Positions 52,103-61,805 are shown, counted from the first letter of the stretch. The stretch is DNA of 64,000 bases from Pseudomonadota bacterium (GCA_023422775.1 JAFAGM010000143.1:1-64000); one strand, 5' to 3'. The notes: generated by a model not told the origin, from the letters alone. A program made the numbers and translations.

Positions 52103-52328
52103 TCTTCCAGCGCGCGAGCTTCTCTGTGCACAGCCGCCTGTGGCTGCCTGCCAGCGACGTCGCGAGTGCACGAATCCCGTTCACCATGAAGATGATATCG
52201 CCTTGACTGTCCCGGGAGACTTTGCTCCTTAGCTATTCAATTGTGCTCCCAGGCTTGAGTTACGGTCAGCTTGCGGGGCGACTGCGCAAACCAGGGGCCG
52301 GAGTTTGCGGGCGGGCCTGATTGCGGGA

Positions 52329-53339
52329 ATGGCCTCGAACAGCAAAGTATTTTGGATGCATCTCGAAAAGCGTATTCTGGTCACCGGCGGGGCCGGCTTT
52401 CTCGGCTCCCATCTCTGCGCGCGTCTGATCGCCGAGGGCGCACAGGTCCTTTGTGTCGACAACTTCTTTACCGGCGCGCGCCGGAATGTGGAGACGCTGC
52501 TCGACCACAAGCATTTCGAGTTGATCCGCCACGACGTCACCTTTCCGCTCTTCGTCGAGGTCGACGAGATCTACAATCTCGCCTGTCCAGCTTCGCCGGT
52601 GCATTACCAGCACGACCCGGTGCAGACGATCAAGACGAGCGTGCACGGCGCGATCAACATGCTGGGCCTTGCCAAGCGCGTGAACGCCAAGATCCTGCAG
52701 GCTTCGACCTCGGAGGTCTATGGCGATCCGAGCGTACATCCTCAAACCGAAGACTACTGGGGCAACGTCAATCCGATCGGCCTGCGGTCCTGCTATGACG
52801 AGGGCAAGCGCTGCGCGGAGAGCCTGTTCTTCGCTTATCGGCACCAGCGCAACCTGGGTATCAAGGTCGCCCGGATTTTCAATACCTATGGGCCGCGGAT
52901 GCATCCCAACGACGGGCGCGTGGTTTCGAATTTCATCGTGCAGGCGCTGCTTGGCCGCGACATCACGATCTACGGTGAAGGCTCGCAAACCCGCTCGTTC
53001 TGCTACGTGGACGACCTCGTCGATGGGCTCATCAGGCTCATGGGCACGTCGCACGACGTTGCCGGCCCCATCAATATCGGAAACCCCGACGAGTTCTCGA
53101 TTCTCGAACTGGCATCGACCGTGATCAGCCTGACCGGCTCATCCTCGAAGATCATCCACAAGCCGCTTCCGCAGGACGATCCGCGCCAGCGGCGCCCGGA
53201 CATTTCCAGGGCCAGCAAGGAGCTTTCCTGGGCTCCGCGGACGAAGCTCAAGGATGGTCTTGTCCAGACCATCGCCTATTTCGATGAGTTGCTGTCTGAT
53301 CAGGGCCTGCGCGCGTCCCTGAGTGCCGAACAGGCCTAG
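52329..53339 (+). CDS. uxs: UDP-glucuronate decarboxylase (UDP-xylose synthase)
   Basis: A 336-residue extended short-chain dehydrogenase that converts UDP-glucuronic acid to UDP-xylose with a bound NAD cofactor. The NAD loop is LVTGGAGFLGSHLCARL. The family-diagnostic EIYNLACPASPVHYQHDPVQ and TEDYWGNVNPIGLRSCYDEG are present, with the catalytic Tyr-x3-Lys in CYDEGKR. UDP-xylose would supply a pentose to the EPS. Lying between the two phosphotransferase genes, it may feed the glycosyltransferases of the locus. I chose ATG 52329; ATG 52356 (MHLEKRILVTGG) is equally possible and neither has a strong ribosome site. Confidence 0.9.
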   Translation: MASNSKVFWMHLEKRILVTGGAGFLGSHLCARLIAEGAQVLCVDNFFTGARRNVETLLDHKHFELIRHDVTFPLFVEVDEIYNLACPASPVHYQHDPVQTIKTSVHGAINMLGLAKRVNAKILQASTSEVYGDPSVHPQTEDYWGNVNPIGLRSCYDEGKRCAESLFFAYRHQRNLGIKVARIFNTYGPRMHPNDGRVVSNFIVQALLGRDITIYGEGSQTRSFCYVDDLVDGLIRLMGTSHDVAGPINIGNPDEFSILELASTVISLTGSSSKIIHKPLPQDDPRQRRPDISRASKELSWAPRTKLKDGLVQTIAYFDELLSDQGLRASLSAEQA

Positions 53340-54010
53340 CAGCCTCGAATTGGGGCATCGATAGGCCCAGCAGTCCGTCAACATCCCGCCTGGGAGCGCC
53401 GCCGGTTGCTCCGCAGCACCATGCCGTCGAAACCTCCCGCAGGGACGCCGGATGTCGCCGCGTGTCCGCGCGATCGGGCAGGCCAGACCGCTCAGCGATT
53501 TCGCAGATGGAGTCTGCCGATAGGCCGATGTCGCTCACCTCCATCAGGAGGCGGTTTTATAATACCGTTGTCATCTTTAAACTGAGGACGGCAGTGGGAG
53601 CGCCGCGTGCGATGTTGCGTCGCCCCAAAAAAGGGGTATAAAAATACTTAACTTGAAGTAAAAGAATAAAAGATGCCAAACAAAGGTATAAAACACGACC
53701 GATTCTTAAAGATTAATTGAGTGTCACGTAACGGGTTTTTTCGAACGTCATGGTCATGCTCAGTTCAAGTCGCGTGAGCCGGTCCGGTCCAGATCGATAT
53801 TGCATCAAGAGCGAACCAGTTCGCTCCCGGCTCAACTTCGGCATTCACACGCAACACAGAACAGGGTTCGTCTTCTTCGGTCGAGGCTACGTACGCCCGA
53901 TCGGGAGGTCACGATCATGCCTTCACCCGAAAGGACTAATCCGGTTGCACGATCAGGGCAGGGGCCTGGCGGCGTAAGTCGTCGGGCCGAGTGTAGCGTA
54001 GAGGAGCGTT
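53340..54010. other. Gene-free region with an AT-rich island
   Basis: About 670 bases between the decarboxylase and the second phosphotransferase gene. Around 53630-53725 the base composition drops sharply to AT-rich, with GGTATAAAA twice (near 53635 and 53685) and CTTAA words. This mirrors the AT-rich island upstream of copy 1 of the phosphotransferase and probably contains the promoter of copy 2. No gene is supported. Confidence 0.5.
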
Positions 54011-55471
54011 ATGCCGAACTCGTCAAGAGACAAGACGGCCGTAGTGGACGGAATCTCCCTGACGTCCGCGTCGTGGCGAATTCCCTTTCGCAGCGTTGAA
54101 CCTTTAGTTTGGGCTCTTGATTGCGTCATTATTTTGGCGGCAAGTCTGGTCAGCGGATTCGCGTACCAGCGATGGGCACATGGCTTCGGCGAGAATTTCG
54201 AGACGTCGCTCGCAGTCGGTCTGCTGGTTGCCGTGAACTTCACGACCGTTTTGGCTGCCCGCGGCAGCTACAAGCCGCTCGGACTGATCGCGCTTCAAAG
54301 CCGCATCAAGGAAGCGGTTACGATCTGGTTCATCGTCTTTTCGCTCCTGCTTGCCGTGGTGTTCCTGCTCAAGGTCGGTGCGACGCTTTCGCGAGGTGCG
54401 ATCGGCACCTTCCTCGTCGTCGGCTTGATGCTGCTGGTTTCCTGGCGCGTGCTGTTGAGTTCGTATCTGACCAAGGCCTTTGCCCACGGCAGCTTTGCCG
54501 AGCGGCGTGTTCTCGTCATCGGAGGGGCCGACGAGATCGACTTCTCTGCAGGACTTTATCGATTGCGCCGGTGCGGTTACAGGCCGGTCGAAAGCTTTCC
54601 GCTTCTCGAATCCGATTTTGAGAGCGGCATGTCGGAACGGCTTCGTGACATGTTGCAGGAAGCCATCCGCACGGCCCAGTCGGGCAGGGTGGAAGAGATA
54701 CTGCTGGCGATACCGTGGGACCAGCGCCGCCTGATCGACTCCATCGTTGCCGTCTTGCGCGTCGTTCCGATCCCGATCCGTCTGGCGCCCGACCGCAGCA
54801 TCGAGGGGCTCCTTCACAAGCCGAGAAAAGAGATCGGCTCGACATGGGTTGTCGACCTGCATCGCGGTCCGCTGACCTTGAGCGAATGCGCGATCAAGCG
54901 GACGTTCGATATCGTGCTTTCCAGCCTGGCGTTGGTCACGTTGGCGCCGACCATGTTGATGGCCGCCATTCTGATCAAGCTTGACTCGCGGGGACCCGTA
55001 TTCTTTTCGCAACTCCGCAATGGCTTCAACAACAAGGAATTCTGGATCCTCAAGTTCCGAACCATGACGGTCATGGAGCAGGGGGCGGAGGTCAAGCAGG
55101 CCACGCGCAATGACAAGCGGATCACGCGGCTGGGCCACTGGCTCCGCCGGTCCAGCATCGATGAGATTCCACAGTTCTTGAACGTGTTGCGTGGGGAAAT
55201 GTCGCTGGTCGGCCCTCGCCCCCACGCCATGATCCACGACGACGAATACAGGAAGCTGATCTCCAAATATGCATTCCGTCTTCACCTGAAGCCCGGCATC
55301 ACCGGCTGGGCGCAGGTCAATGGGCTTCGAGGCGAAACAGCCACGGTTGATCTGATGGAGAAGCGTGTCGATCTCGACCTGTGGTACATCAATAACTGGA
55401 GCCTGTGGCTCGACATCAAGATCCTGCTGAAGACGTTCGCTGCCGTGATCGGACAGAAGGAAGCATATTAA
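54011..55471 (+). CDS. Polyprenyl-phosphate sugar phosphotransferase (WbaP/ExoY-like), copy 2
   Basis: 486 residues, with the same architecture and motifs as copy 1: N-terminal helices, KRTFDIVLSSLALVTLAPTM, RNGFNNKEFWILKFRTMTVM, RRSSIDEIPQFLNVLRGEMS, LVGPRPHA, GITGWAQVNGLRGET and the common C-terminus IGQKEAY. It can prime EPS assembly on undecaprenyl phosphate. Near-identity over long stretches indicates a duplication that took the upstream promoter zone as well. The two copies may differ in the sugar they transfer, or one may be redundant. The start is ATG; GAGG lies about 8 bases upstream. Confidence 0.93.
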   Translation: MPNSSRDKTAVVDGISLTSASWRIPFRSVEPLVWALDCVIILAASLVSGFAYQRWAHGFGENFETSLAVGLLVAVNFTTVLAARGSYKPLGLIALQSRIKEAVTIWFIVFSLLLAVVFLLKVGATLSRGAIGTFLVVGLMLLVSWRVLLSSYLTKAFAHGSFAERRVLVIGGADEIDFSAGLYRLRRCGYRPVESFPLLESDFESGMSERLRDMLQEAIRTAQSGRVEEILLAIPWDQRRLIDSIVAVLRVVPIPIRLAPDRSIEGLLHKPRKEIGSTWVVDLHRGPLTLSECAIKRTFDIVLSSLALVTLAPTMLMAAILIKLDSRGPVFFSQLRNGFNNKEFWILKFRTMTVMEQGAEVKQATRNDKRITRLGHWLRRSSIDEIPQFLNVLRGEMSLVGPRPHAMIHDDEYRKLISKYAFRLHLKPGITGWAQVNGLRGETATVDLMEKRVDLDLWYINNWSLWLDIKILLKTFAAVIGQKEAY

Positions 55472-55499
55472 TCATCCTCGTTAATCATCACCCGTTAAC
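55468..55499. promoter_or_regulatory. Three TTAAY words with 13-14 bp spacing
   Basis: TTAAT (55468), TTAAT (55481) and TTAAC (55495) follow each other just after the second phosphotransferase gene and upstream of the GT2. TTAA words with regular spacing recur in other spacers of this locus. Function not established. Confidence 0.3.
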
Positions 55500-55750
55500 T
55501 TCGTTTGCGTTGAAATGACTGGATCGCTTCCGCGCATTGACGTGGCCGAAGCGCCGATATTAAGTTCGCTAGCGTTTAAAAAATCTGGTTTGCGGGTGGT
55601 GAAGCCAGCATCCCGATTCGCTGCTTCCGTCCATTTGTTTGCCGACGGGCTTGGACTCATGTCGGGAGGCATGAGGGGCCCGTGCACAATTCGAGCTTTA
55701 ATCCCATGATGCCTTGGCACGGATCGCCCGCGCCGCTTTCAGAGGTTCCG

Positions 55751-56752
55751 ATGACGGTACGGTCGGCACGAATCGCTGTATTGATTCCTTGCTATAATGA
55801 AGAGCTTACAATCGGGCAAACCGTTGCCGGGTTTCGCAAGGCGCTGCCTGCGGCCTCTATCTACGTTTACGACAATAATTCGAAAGATCGCACCGTGGAG
55901 CAAGCCGCCAGAGCGGGGGCGATCATTCGCAGCGAGACTCTTCAGGGCAAAGGGCATGTCGTCCGACGCATGTTCTCGGACATTGATGCCGATGTCTATG
56001 TGATGGCCGATGGCGATGCCACGTATGATCCAACCGCCGCAGGTGCGATGATCGAGCGCTTGATGTCGCAAGACCTCGACATGGTGGTGGGCCGGCGTGT
56101 GCACAAGGAGGCTGAGGCTTATCGAGCAGGGCATGTGCTCGGCAACAAGGTACTGACGAGTTTTCTCGCCAGTCTTTTCGGACGAAGATTTACGGACATC
56201 CTGTCCGGCTACCGGGCATTTTCACGTCGCTACGTGAAGTCGTTTCCGGCGCTGTCCACCGGCTTTGAGACCGAGACGGAACTCTCCGTGCACGCGCTGA
56301 CGCTGAATCTTCCTATCGCCGAAATGGACACCGACTATTTCACGAGACCGGAAGGCTCGGTAAGCAAGCTCGCCACTTATCGCGATGGCTTTCGTATCCT
56401 GAGCGTCATGCTGACACTTTTGAAGAACGAGCGGCCGACGTTCTTTTTCGGGGTCATAGCGCTGCTGCTTGCCTTGACTTCCGTCGGGCTGGCGGTGCCG
56501 CTGGTCGCAACCTACTTTGAAACCGGCCTGGTTCCGCGCTTTCCGACCGCAATCCTGTCTGCGTCGATCATGCTATTGGCTTTTCTCAGCATGGTTTGCG
56601 GTCTGATCCTCGATACCGTCACGCGCGGTCGGCGTGAGATAAGGCGTCTCGCATATCTGCAAATCGCCGGGCCCGCATCCTTTTCGTCCCACGAGATCGG
56701 ACCTCTCATCTCGGCGCGCCACGTTGAGCTAGGGCAGTTGATGAATCGCTGA
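55751..56752 (+). CDS. Glycosyltransferase family 2, dolichyl-phosphate-mannose-synthase type, membrane-bound
   Basis: About 333 residues. The GT-A domain begins IAVLIPCYNEELTIGQTVAG, then YVYDNNSKDRT, the metal-binding VYVMADGDATYDP, and LSGYRAFSRRYVKSFP. Two C-terminal hydrophobic helices (about residues 232-295) anchor it. Enzymes of this type make polyprenyl-phosphate-linked sugars or add a sugar at the membrane. The adjacent GT-C-like protein could use such a lipid-linked donor. The start ATG 55751 has GAGG 5 bases upstream; the frame is open 23 codons further up but that part is not family-like. Confidence 0.88.
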   Translation: MTVRSARIAVLIPCYNEELTIGQTVAGFRKALPAASIYVYDNNSKDRTVEQAARAGAIIRSETLQGKGHVVRRMFSDIDADVYVMADGDATYDPTAAGAMIERLMSQDLDMVVGRRVHKEAEAYRAGHVLGNKVLTSFLASLFGRRFTDILSGYRAFSRRYVKSFPALSTGFETETELSVHALTLNLPIAEMDTDYFTRPEGSVSKLATYRDGFRILSVMLTLLKNERPTFFFGVIALLLALTSVGLAVPLVATYFETGLVPRFPTAILSASIMLLAFLSMVCGLILDTVTRGRREIRRLAYLQIAGPASFSSHEIGPLISARHVELGQLMNR

Positions 56753-56799
56753 TCGACGCACAGGCGAGCGTGCGTCATGTCTAGCAAGATATAAGGTTG

Positions 56800-58731
56800 A
56801 TGCTCCACGTGCCCTGGTTAGCGACGGAAGGTTCATCATTTTATCCTGTCGTTTTCGCAGCGGCCTTTCTTTGGTTGAGTTTGGCCTTGGGACGCCGCCT
56901 GCTTATCCTGCTGGGGGCTCGCGGTGCGGTTTCCCCGAACGAGCGGGGTGTGATCGCTGCAGGGCTGGGCGCTGGAATGCTGCAGTTCGTCCCCTTCGCT
57001 CTCGGTGCGGTGGGTCTCATGACGACGACCTCCATGCGAATTGCGGTCGGCGTGCTTTTTATTGCGGCTGCTGCCGATTTGCGCGCCGTAGCGCTGTCGG
57101 TCGTCGCACTGCTGCGCCGGCGAACGTACCCGGATTCCTGGACGATAGTCTGGCTCATCGCGCTCAGCCCCGCCTTGCTGATGGCGGGTCTGGTGGCGCT
57201 CGCACCGACATTGGACCCCGACGGGCTAGCATATCATCTCACCGTTCCCAAGCGATGGATGCAAACGGGCTGGCTCGACTACCTGCCGACGTATCCCTAC
57301 TCCAATGCTCCCATGGGCGTCGAAATGCTGTTCGGCCTGGGGATGGCGTTCTGTGGCGACGTGGCTGCCAAGTGCATTCACTACGTGCTTGGTGTGGTCG
57401 CCGCTGCTGCGATCTATCTGGCAGGGAAGCGTTTGTCGGGCCGGATGGTTGGCGCGGTTGTCGCCACGCTCTTCCTGGTCGGCCCGGGCGGCACCGTGAT
57501 GCTCTTTGGGTTCGCGTATGTCGAAGGTGCCGTCTCGCTCGCCACGGCGGGTTCGGTCCTGTCGTGGCTGGTCTGGTATCAAACAGACAATCGCGGTTAT
57601 CTTCGTGGCGCGGCCCTGCTCGCAGGCATCGCGGTTTCTTTCAAGCTCAGCGCGGCCATATTTCCTGTTGCCCTGCTGGCTGTCACCGCAGTCGCGGTCG
57701 CAGTCAAGGCTCAGGAAGGACAAGTTGCAAAGGGACTATTCAAATCCGCCTCTTTCGGACTGCTTTCCGCCGCGTGGCTCGGCCCATTCGTGGCCGCTCC
57801 CATTCTCCCTTGGCTGACGCGCGCCTTCCTGGTCACGGGCAATCCGGTGTTCCCATTGTTCGCGAACCTGATTCCGTCTCGGGATCTTTCAGCAGAACTT
57901 GCAACCAAGGTCGATCGCTACAACCGCTACATGACCTGGGGTAATTTTATCGGCAGGGACTGGACGCTTGAGCAGCGCGCTTGGGTGCTGGTCGGTGTCG
58001 CTGCGCTCATTGCGCTGTTGGGCGTGCTCGCATTTTTCAAGCTGCGCGGACGAACCACGCGTGGCGTCGTTGTGGTTTTGACGATCAGCAGCCTCGTCCA
58101 GCTTTCGGCGGCTGGACTCTATATCCGGTATTGGACCCCGATTGCCGCTCCGATAGCCCTACAGATTGCGGCCGCCCTTGCTCCGATCCTCTCGCGGCGC
58201 AGCGTGATGGTGGCCTGGCTTGGCATCACGCTGGCAGGTTCGCTTGTTCAAGCCCGATCGAGCTACGTCGATTCGGGATCCAACCTGGCCGGGCTCTTGC
58301 GCACCGTTGCCGGGCTGGACGAACGCGTGAATTTTGTGCGCACGCGCCTGCCGCTGCACCCACTCTACCAGCGCGCGAATCGCGATTTGCCGGCCGAGGC
58401 AGGAATTATGCTGTCCGGCTATTGCGGGGGCTTTTACATCGATCGAAGAACCTTTTGCGCCGAGTTTGTGCATGACTCGATCCGCTTTACGACGTGGAAG
58501 GAGTTTACGGACGACCTGCGTCGGCTCGGCGTTACCCACATCATCGCGCCAAGCGCCTTGGCGACCGGGGGACCGACACCTGACCTCGGCGGGTCCAGCG
58601 TCTCCGTGGTCACACGTGCAGAGCAGTATCGGCTGGTCAGGCAGTTGTTGACTTCACATGCACGGACACTCGAAACGAGCTCGGATCAGGGGCTGTACGA
58701 GATCTCGCCCGCGCTGCTCGCCGGGCCATAA
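56800..58731 (+). CDS. Polytopic GT-C-type glycosyltransferase-like membrane protein
   Basis: About 643 residues and at least ten transmembrane helices. The first large extracytoplasmic loop has the acidic motif LAPTLDPDGLAYHLTVPKRW, typical of GT-C enzymes (ArnT and PMT-like) that use polyprenyl-phosphate sugars. The C-terminal quarter is soluble (ERVNFVRTRLPLHPLY, GYCGGFYIDRRTFCAEFV). It may decorate the EPS on the periplasmic side with sugar delivered by the product of the preceding GT2 gene, which lies 47 bases upstream on the same strand. No closer family name can be given from sequence alone. Confidence 0.75.
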   Translation: MLHVPWLATEGSSFYPVVFAAAFLWLSLALGRRLLILLGARGAVSPNERGVIAAGLGAGMLQFVPFALGAVGLMTTTSMRIAVGVLFIAAAADLRAVALSVVALLRRRTYPDSWTIVWLIALSPALLMAGLVALAPTLDPDGLAYHLTVPKRWMQTGWLDYLPTYPYSNAPMGVEMLFGLGMAFCGDVAAKCIHYVLGVVAAAAIYLAGKRLSGRMVGAVVATLFLVGPGGTVMLFGFAYVEGAVSLATAGSVLSWLVWYQTDNRGYLRGAALLAGIAVSFKLSAAIFPVALLAVTAVAVAVKAQEGQVAKGLFKSASFGLLSAAWLGPFVAAPILPWLTRAFLVTGNPVFPLFANLIPSRDLSAELATKVDRYNRYMTWGNFIGRDWTLEQRAWVLVGVAALIALLGVLAFFKLRGRTTRGVVVVLTISSLVQLSAAGLYIRYWTPIAAPIALQIAAALAPILSRRSVMVAWLGITLAGSLVQARSSYVDSGSNLAGLLRTVAGLDERVNFVRTRLPLHPLYQRANRDLPAEAGIMLSGYCGGFYIDRRTFCAEFVHDSIRFTTWKEFTDDLRRLGVTHIIAPSALATGGPTPDLGGSSVSVVTRAEQYRLVRQLLTSHARTLETSSDQGLYEISPALLAGP

Positions 58732-58740
58732 AACCACGCC

Positions 58741-58930
58741 GTGGAGCGCCCTGCCGCAACCATCCCTGGTATTGCCGCGGCGATGCTGCCAACGCCGTCC
58801 TCGCTGCCGCCGGCTACAACTTCCGTCGCCTCATCCGCTGGCTTACCAATTTGCTGTGCCGAATCCTGGCCTCCTTGTGCCCCATGCCTTCAATCAATCC
58901 AGCATAAAATCAGCTTTCTTCACGGACGAC
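58741..58930 (+). mobile_element. Remnant of an IS5-type element (3' end), plus orientation
   Basis: Read on the plus strand in frame from about 58758 this encodes GDAANAVLAAAGYNFRRLIR and a further tail ending in a stop at about 58905, which matches the C-terminus of the neighbouring transposase (GDAANAILAAAGYN). It ends with TTCACGGACGAC (58919-58930), the same sequence as the outer end of the larger element at 60345-60357. It is therefore the decayed 3' end and terminal repeat of another copy of the same kind of IS, in opposite orientation. Confidence 0.75.
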
Positions 58931-60186
58931 GTTGTAGCCTGCTGCGGCGAGGATGGCATTGGCGGCATCGCCCTGGCGATGCCAGAGATAGTTGCGAGCC
59001 ATCCTGTGTTCGGATTTGAGATGGCCGATGACCGGCTCGACGGCCGAGCGGCGGCGCAGCTCGCGTTTGATCTTTGAGGTTACCCGCCGTTTCTGGCCTG
59101 AGGTGAACACTCTGAACTTGTATTCGGGTGGCGCATTGTGGCCTCGGTAGCCCTTGTCGGCGAGGATACGCTCGATGGTATTGCCGACCAACGCCTTCAT
59201 GTCCGGGATCACGGTCTTGAGCGTGTGTCCGTCATAGGGATTGCCGGGCAGCGTCTTCACATGAGTGACGAACTGTCCTCCTTTGGCGTGGGATAGCGTG
59301 GAGGCAACGGAGACCTTGACGCCGAACTCGTAGGGCCGATGGGCCTTGCCCTTGCCGATGCATTCGACCTCCGGCGCGTGCAGCGAGTAGATTTTGGGTC
59401 CTCGTTGGCCCCGCTTCTGGTCGAGCACGCATCGGGCTCGCGCTAGCATGTGCTCCAGGACGATTCCGCTGACCAGGCCGGCCTTGCCTGCGACCTTGCG
59501 GCCGATGTCGCGGATGACGCGGCCAGGATAGGTCCTGAGCGTCCTCAGGGCCCGGTCGGCGCGCTCGAACTGCTTGGCATGGGCATAGCGCTGGTGGGCG
59601 ATCAGCGCGAACTTGCCCACCCGCCCATAGGACTGACGCAGCGCGATGCCGGCGCCCTTGGCGAGCCGGACCAGGATCTCGCGGGCGCGGTTCAAGAGCC
59701 GTGCATCGGTCGGGAACATCACGTTCTTGGGCTGCACCGTGGTATGACGCGATTGAGATCGGACGGCTTGACCGCCTTGGTCCTGGTGGCGACCGCAAGG
59801 CTCTCTTGCAGCAGCGCCTGAAGCTTCTCCTCGCCCATGCGCTGGCGCCAGCGGGTCAGCGAGGAGCGATCGAACACCAGGCGGTGCTGGAAGAACTCCT
59901 CACCGCAGAAGAACTGGTAATAGGGGTTCTCCACCCAGCGCTCGCACAGCGCCTCGTCGGACAGGTCGTAGGTGTGCTTGAGGATGGCAAGTCCCGCCAT
60001 CAGCCGCGTCGGCAACGGCGGGCGACCCGCCTTGTCCTCGTAGACGGCCCCGAACTGCTGCTCCAGGAACGACGAGTCGATCGCCCGCGAAAGCTTTACC
60101 AGCGCATGGTCCATATCGAGGATCGCGTCCAGCCGCGAGCGCAGGAGGTCGGCCTGTCCGCTCTCGCGTCGTTCCTTTGGCTTCAT
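58910..60186 (-). pseudogene. IS5-family transposase, frameshifted
   Basis: Two frames add up to one transposase. 59719-60186 encodes the N-terminal 155 residues (MKPKERRESGQADLLRSRLD, SSLTRWRQRMGEEKLQALLQ), ending DLNRVIPRCSPRT. 58910-59737 encodes the rest (QPKNVMFPTDARLLNRARE to RNYLWHRQGDAAN). Intact relatives, as I recall them, continue DLNRVIVDTTVQPKN; the DNA here fits loss of 7 bases between 59743 and 59744, which shifts the frame and removes the Val-Asp of VDTT, the likely first catalytic Asp of the DDE triad. With the 3' truncation it should be inactive. Confidence 0.82.
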
Positions 60187-60357
60187 CGTTCCCTCCGGTC
60201 AAACCGAGGGAATCACGGCGCGCGATTCGACGGAATCCTCAAATGCAAATTTGCAAGCTTTCGCGGCCTCAACCCCCAAAAGCTTGCAATCTCAACGGCG
60301 CTCCACAGGTGAAAATCAAATCCCCCTCAATGGCTTGGAGATTTTTCACGGACGACC
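58931..60357 (-). mobile_element. IS5-family insertion sequence, truncated at its 3' end
   Basis: The element is oriented on the minus strand. Its upstream end carries TTCACGGACGACC (60345-60357, reading outward). Its 3' end is cut inside the transposase C-terminus at AAGYN, where the sequence runs straight into the terminal repeat of the inverted remnant at 58919-58930. The final residues VVREES of the modern frame are encoded by that remnant. It separates the GT-C-like gene from the export lipoprotein gene. Confidence 0.75.
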
Positions 60358-60499
60358 AATGTAATGGGCCGGAACGATCACGCAATCCCATTACCGCGCG
60401 GAGGCGTCGACCGGGCTGGCAGCTGTCTTCGCAGCAAGGTGAGCAGAGTGCGGGACCAAGAAGGCACGCAACGGCCCCGCTCATTCCTCAGCGCGTCGC

Positions 60500-60524
60500 G
60501 TCTGCCTGATCCAGGCAGACGCAG
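60500..60524. terminator. Strong perfect hairpin downstream of the export lipoprotein gene
   Basis: GCGTCTGCCTG-ATC-CAGGCAGACGC has an uninterrupted 11-bp stem and a 3-base loop. It lies 18 bases past the stop of the minus-strand Wza-like gene. There is no T tract, so it may be a terminator or a 3'-end stabiliser. Confidence 0.55.
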
Positions 60525-60542
60525 ACCATACGTTACTGGCTC

Positions 60543-61805
60543 TTAGGGCACGGCTGCTGGCGTAACGACCGTAGTCGTACCGGTCGTGACGATACTGGGC
60601 ACCGCACCAACGCCAGTCACGATATTCCGCAGGCCATAGGCGCTGGTGACCGTCGAAATCGGTGTCTGGATAGCGCTGTTGAGCGTGTTGAGATACGTGA
60701 TGAACTTGGTGGCTTCAACCGAGAGCGAATTCGAGACATAAAGCATGTCCTTGTTGCGCATCTCGAACGAACTCGCCAGGAACAGGCCGGCGGGGTCACG
60801 CAGGTTGATCGTATAGATCACGGGAATGACCGGGCCTTCGTAGGGCTTAACGTCGATTCCCATCGACGCGGCGACTTCGCGCGCTTCACCACGATAGAGG
60901 AATACCGAGGAGGGATCAGCCTGGGCATCCACCAGACCGCCGGACTTGCTGATCGCTTCCGCGAGCGACAGCCGCCAGGTCCCGAATGGAACCTGTTGCT
61001 GCGCACCGACCGCACCGAAGGTCAGGAAGGTCTGCGGCTCCCGATACAGGTATATCGTATCATTGGGATGCACGTAGACGTTATTTACCGGTTCGTAGAT
61101 GAGTGCTCCGAAGGGAGCGATGGCACGCTTGCCGCTTCGCTCCAGAATCACCCAGGTTTCAGCCCCGGCGGCCCCGGTTGTCGTTGTTGCGGTCGACGTC
61201 AGGCCGGCCCGGCTGATGACGTCGAGCAAACGCTCGGGCGCCGCGGTGGCGGGAATTCGCGCCGACCGTCCTTCGCCCAGGACGCTGATCATGGACGTCT
61301 TCTGTTCGACCATGGACACAATGACCTGCGGCTCGATCGCGCGGTTCTTGAGGGCCGTCACGATGGCATCCTGCACCTCGACCTGGGTGCGTCCGCGTGC
61401 ACGGATGGAGCCTGCGTAGGGAACCGAGATGTTGCCGTGGATGTCGACGGGCTGGTTCGGGATGCTGACGAAATTGCCGGGCCGCACGGCGCCTTCGGCC
61501 GGAATGAACAGGCCGCCCGAAGCGGCTTCGAAGATCGTGACGCTCAGGATGTCGCCGACGCCGAATGTGATGTCGCGCGGCCGCTGATTGCTCATGAAGC
61601 CCGTCAGGCGCGGCGCGTTCTTGGCCAGGATCTCGACGACTTTCGGGGTAAGCTTGACGACGGCATAGTTGAGGCTCGCCGGGTCGCGCTGGCCGGCCAT
61701 GATATCCGAGGCGGCCGGGCCGCTCACCGACATCCACCCGCAACCGCCCAGTGCCGACACCAAGGTCAGCAAAGGCAGGGCCAAGATGACGCGCGAAATT
61801 CTCAC
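60543..61805 (-). CDS. Polysaccharide export outer-membrane lipoprotein, Wza/OPX type
   Basis: About 420 residues. The N-terminus is a lipoprotein signal (RISRVILALPLLTLVSALGG then Cys22). The Poly_export domain follows (FGVGDILSVTIFEAASGGLF, VSIPNQPVDIHGNISVPYAG) and then SLBB-type repeats (MISVLGEGRSARIPATAAPE, LTFGAVGAQQQVPFGTWRLS). It forms the outer-membrane channel that completes the Wzc-Wza export machine. GTG 61805 gives a classical short signal peptide and has GGGA 6 bases upstream; ATG 61847 (14 codons upstream) and a longer frame to 61925 are open but less likely. It is separated from the other right-half EPS genes by the insertion sequences. Confidence 0.9.
   Translation of the reverse strand: MRISRVILALPLLTLVSALGGCGWMSVSGPAASDIMAGQRDPASLNYAVVKLTPKVVEILAKNAPRLTGFMSNQRPRDITFGVGDILSVTIFEAASGGLFIPAEGAVRPGNFVSIPNQPVDIHGNISVPYAGSIRARGRTQVEVQDAIVTALKNRAIEPQVIVSMVEQKTSMISVLGEGRSARIPATAAPERLLDVISRAGLTSTATTTTGAAGAETWVILERSGKRAIAPFGALIYEPVNNVYVHPNDTIYLYREPQTFLTFGAVGAQQQVPFGTWRLSLAEAISKSGGLVDAQADPSSVFLYRGEAREVAASMGIDVKPYEGPVIPVIYTINLRDPAGLFLASSFEMRNKDMLYVSNSLSVEATKFITYLNTLNSAIQTPISTVTSAYGLRNIVTGVGAVPSIVTTGTTTVVTPAAVP

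Noticed and set aside
58658..59077. Plus-strand frames across the IS region as genes
   Set aside because: They are out of frame with the recognisable transposase remnant and combine the end of the GT-C-like gene with IS sequence.
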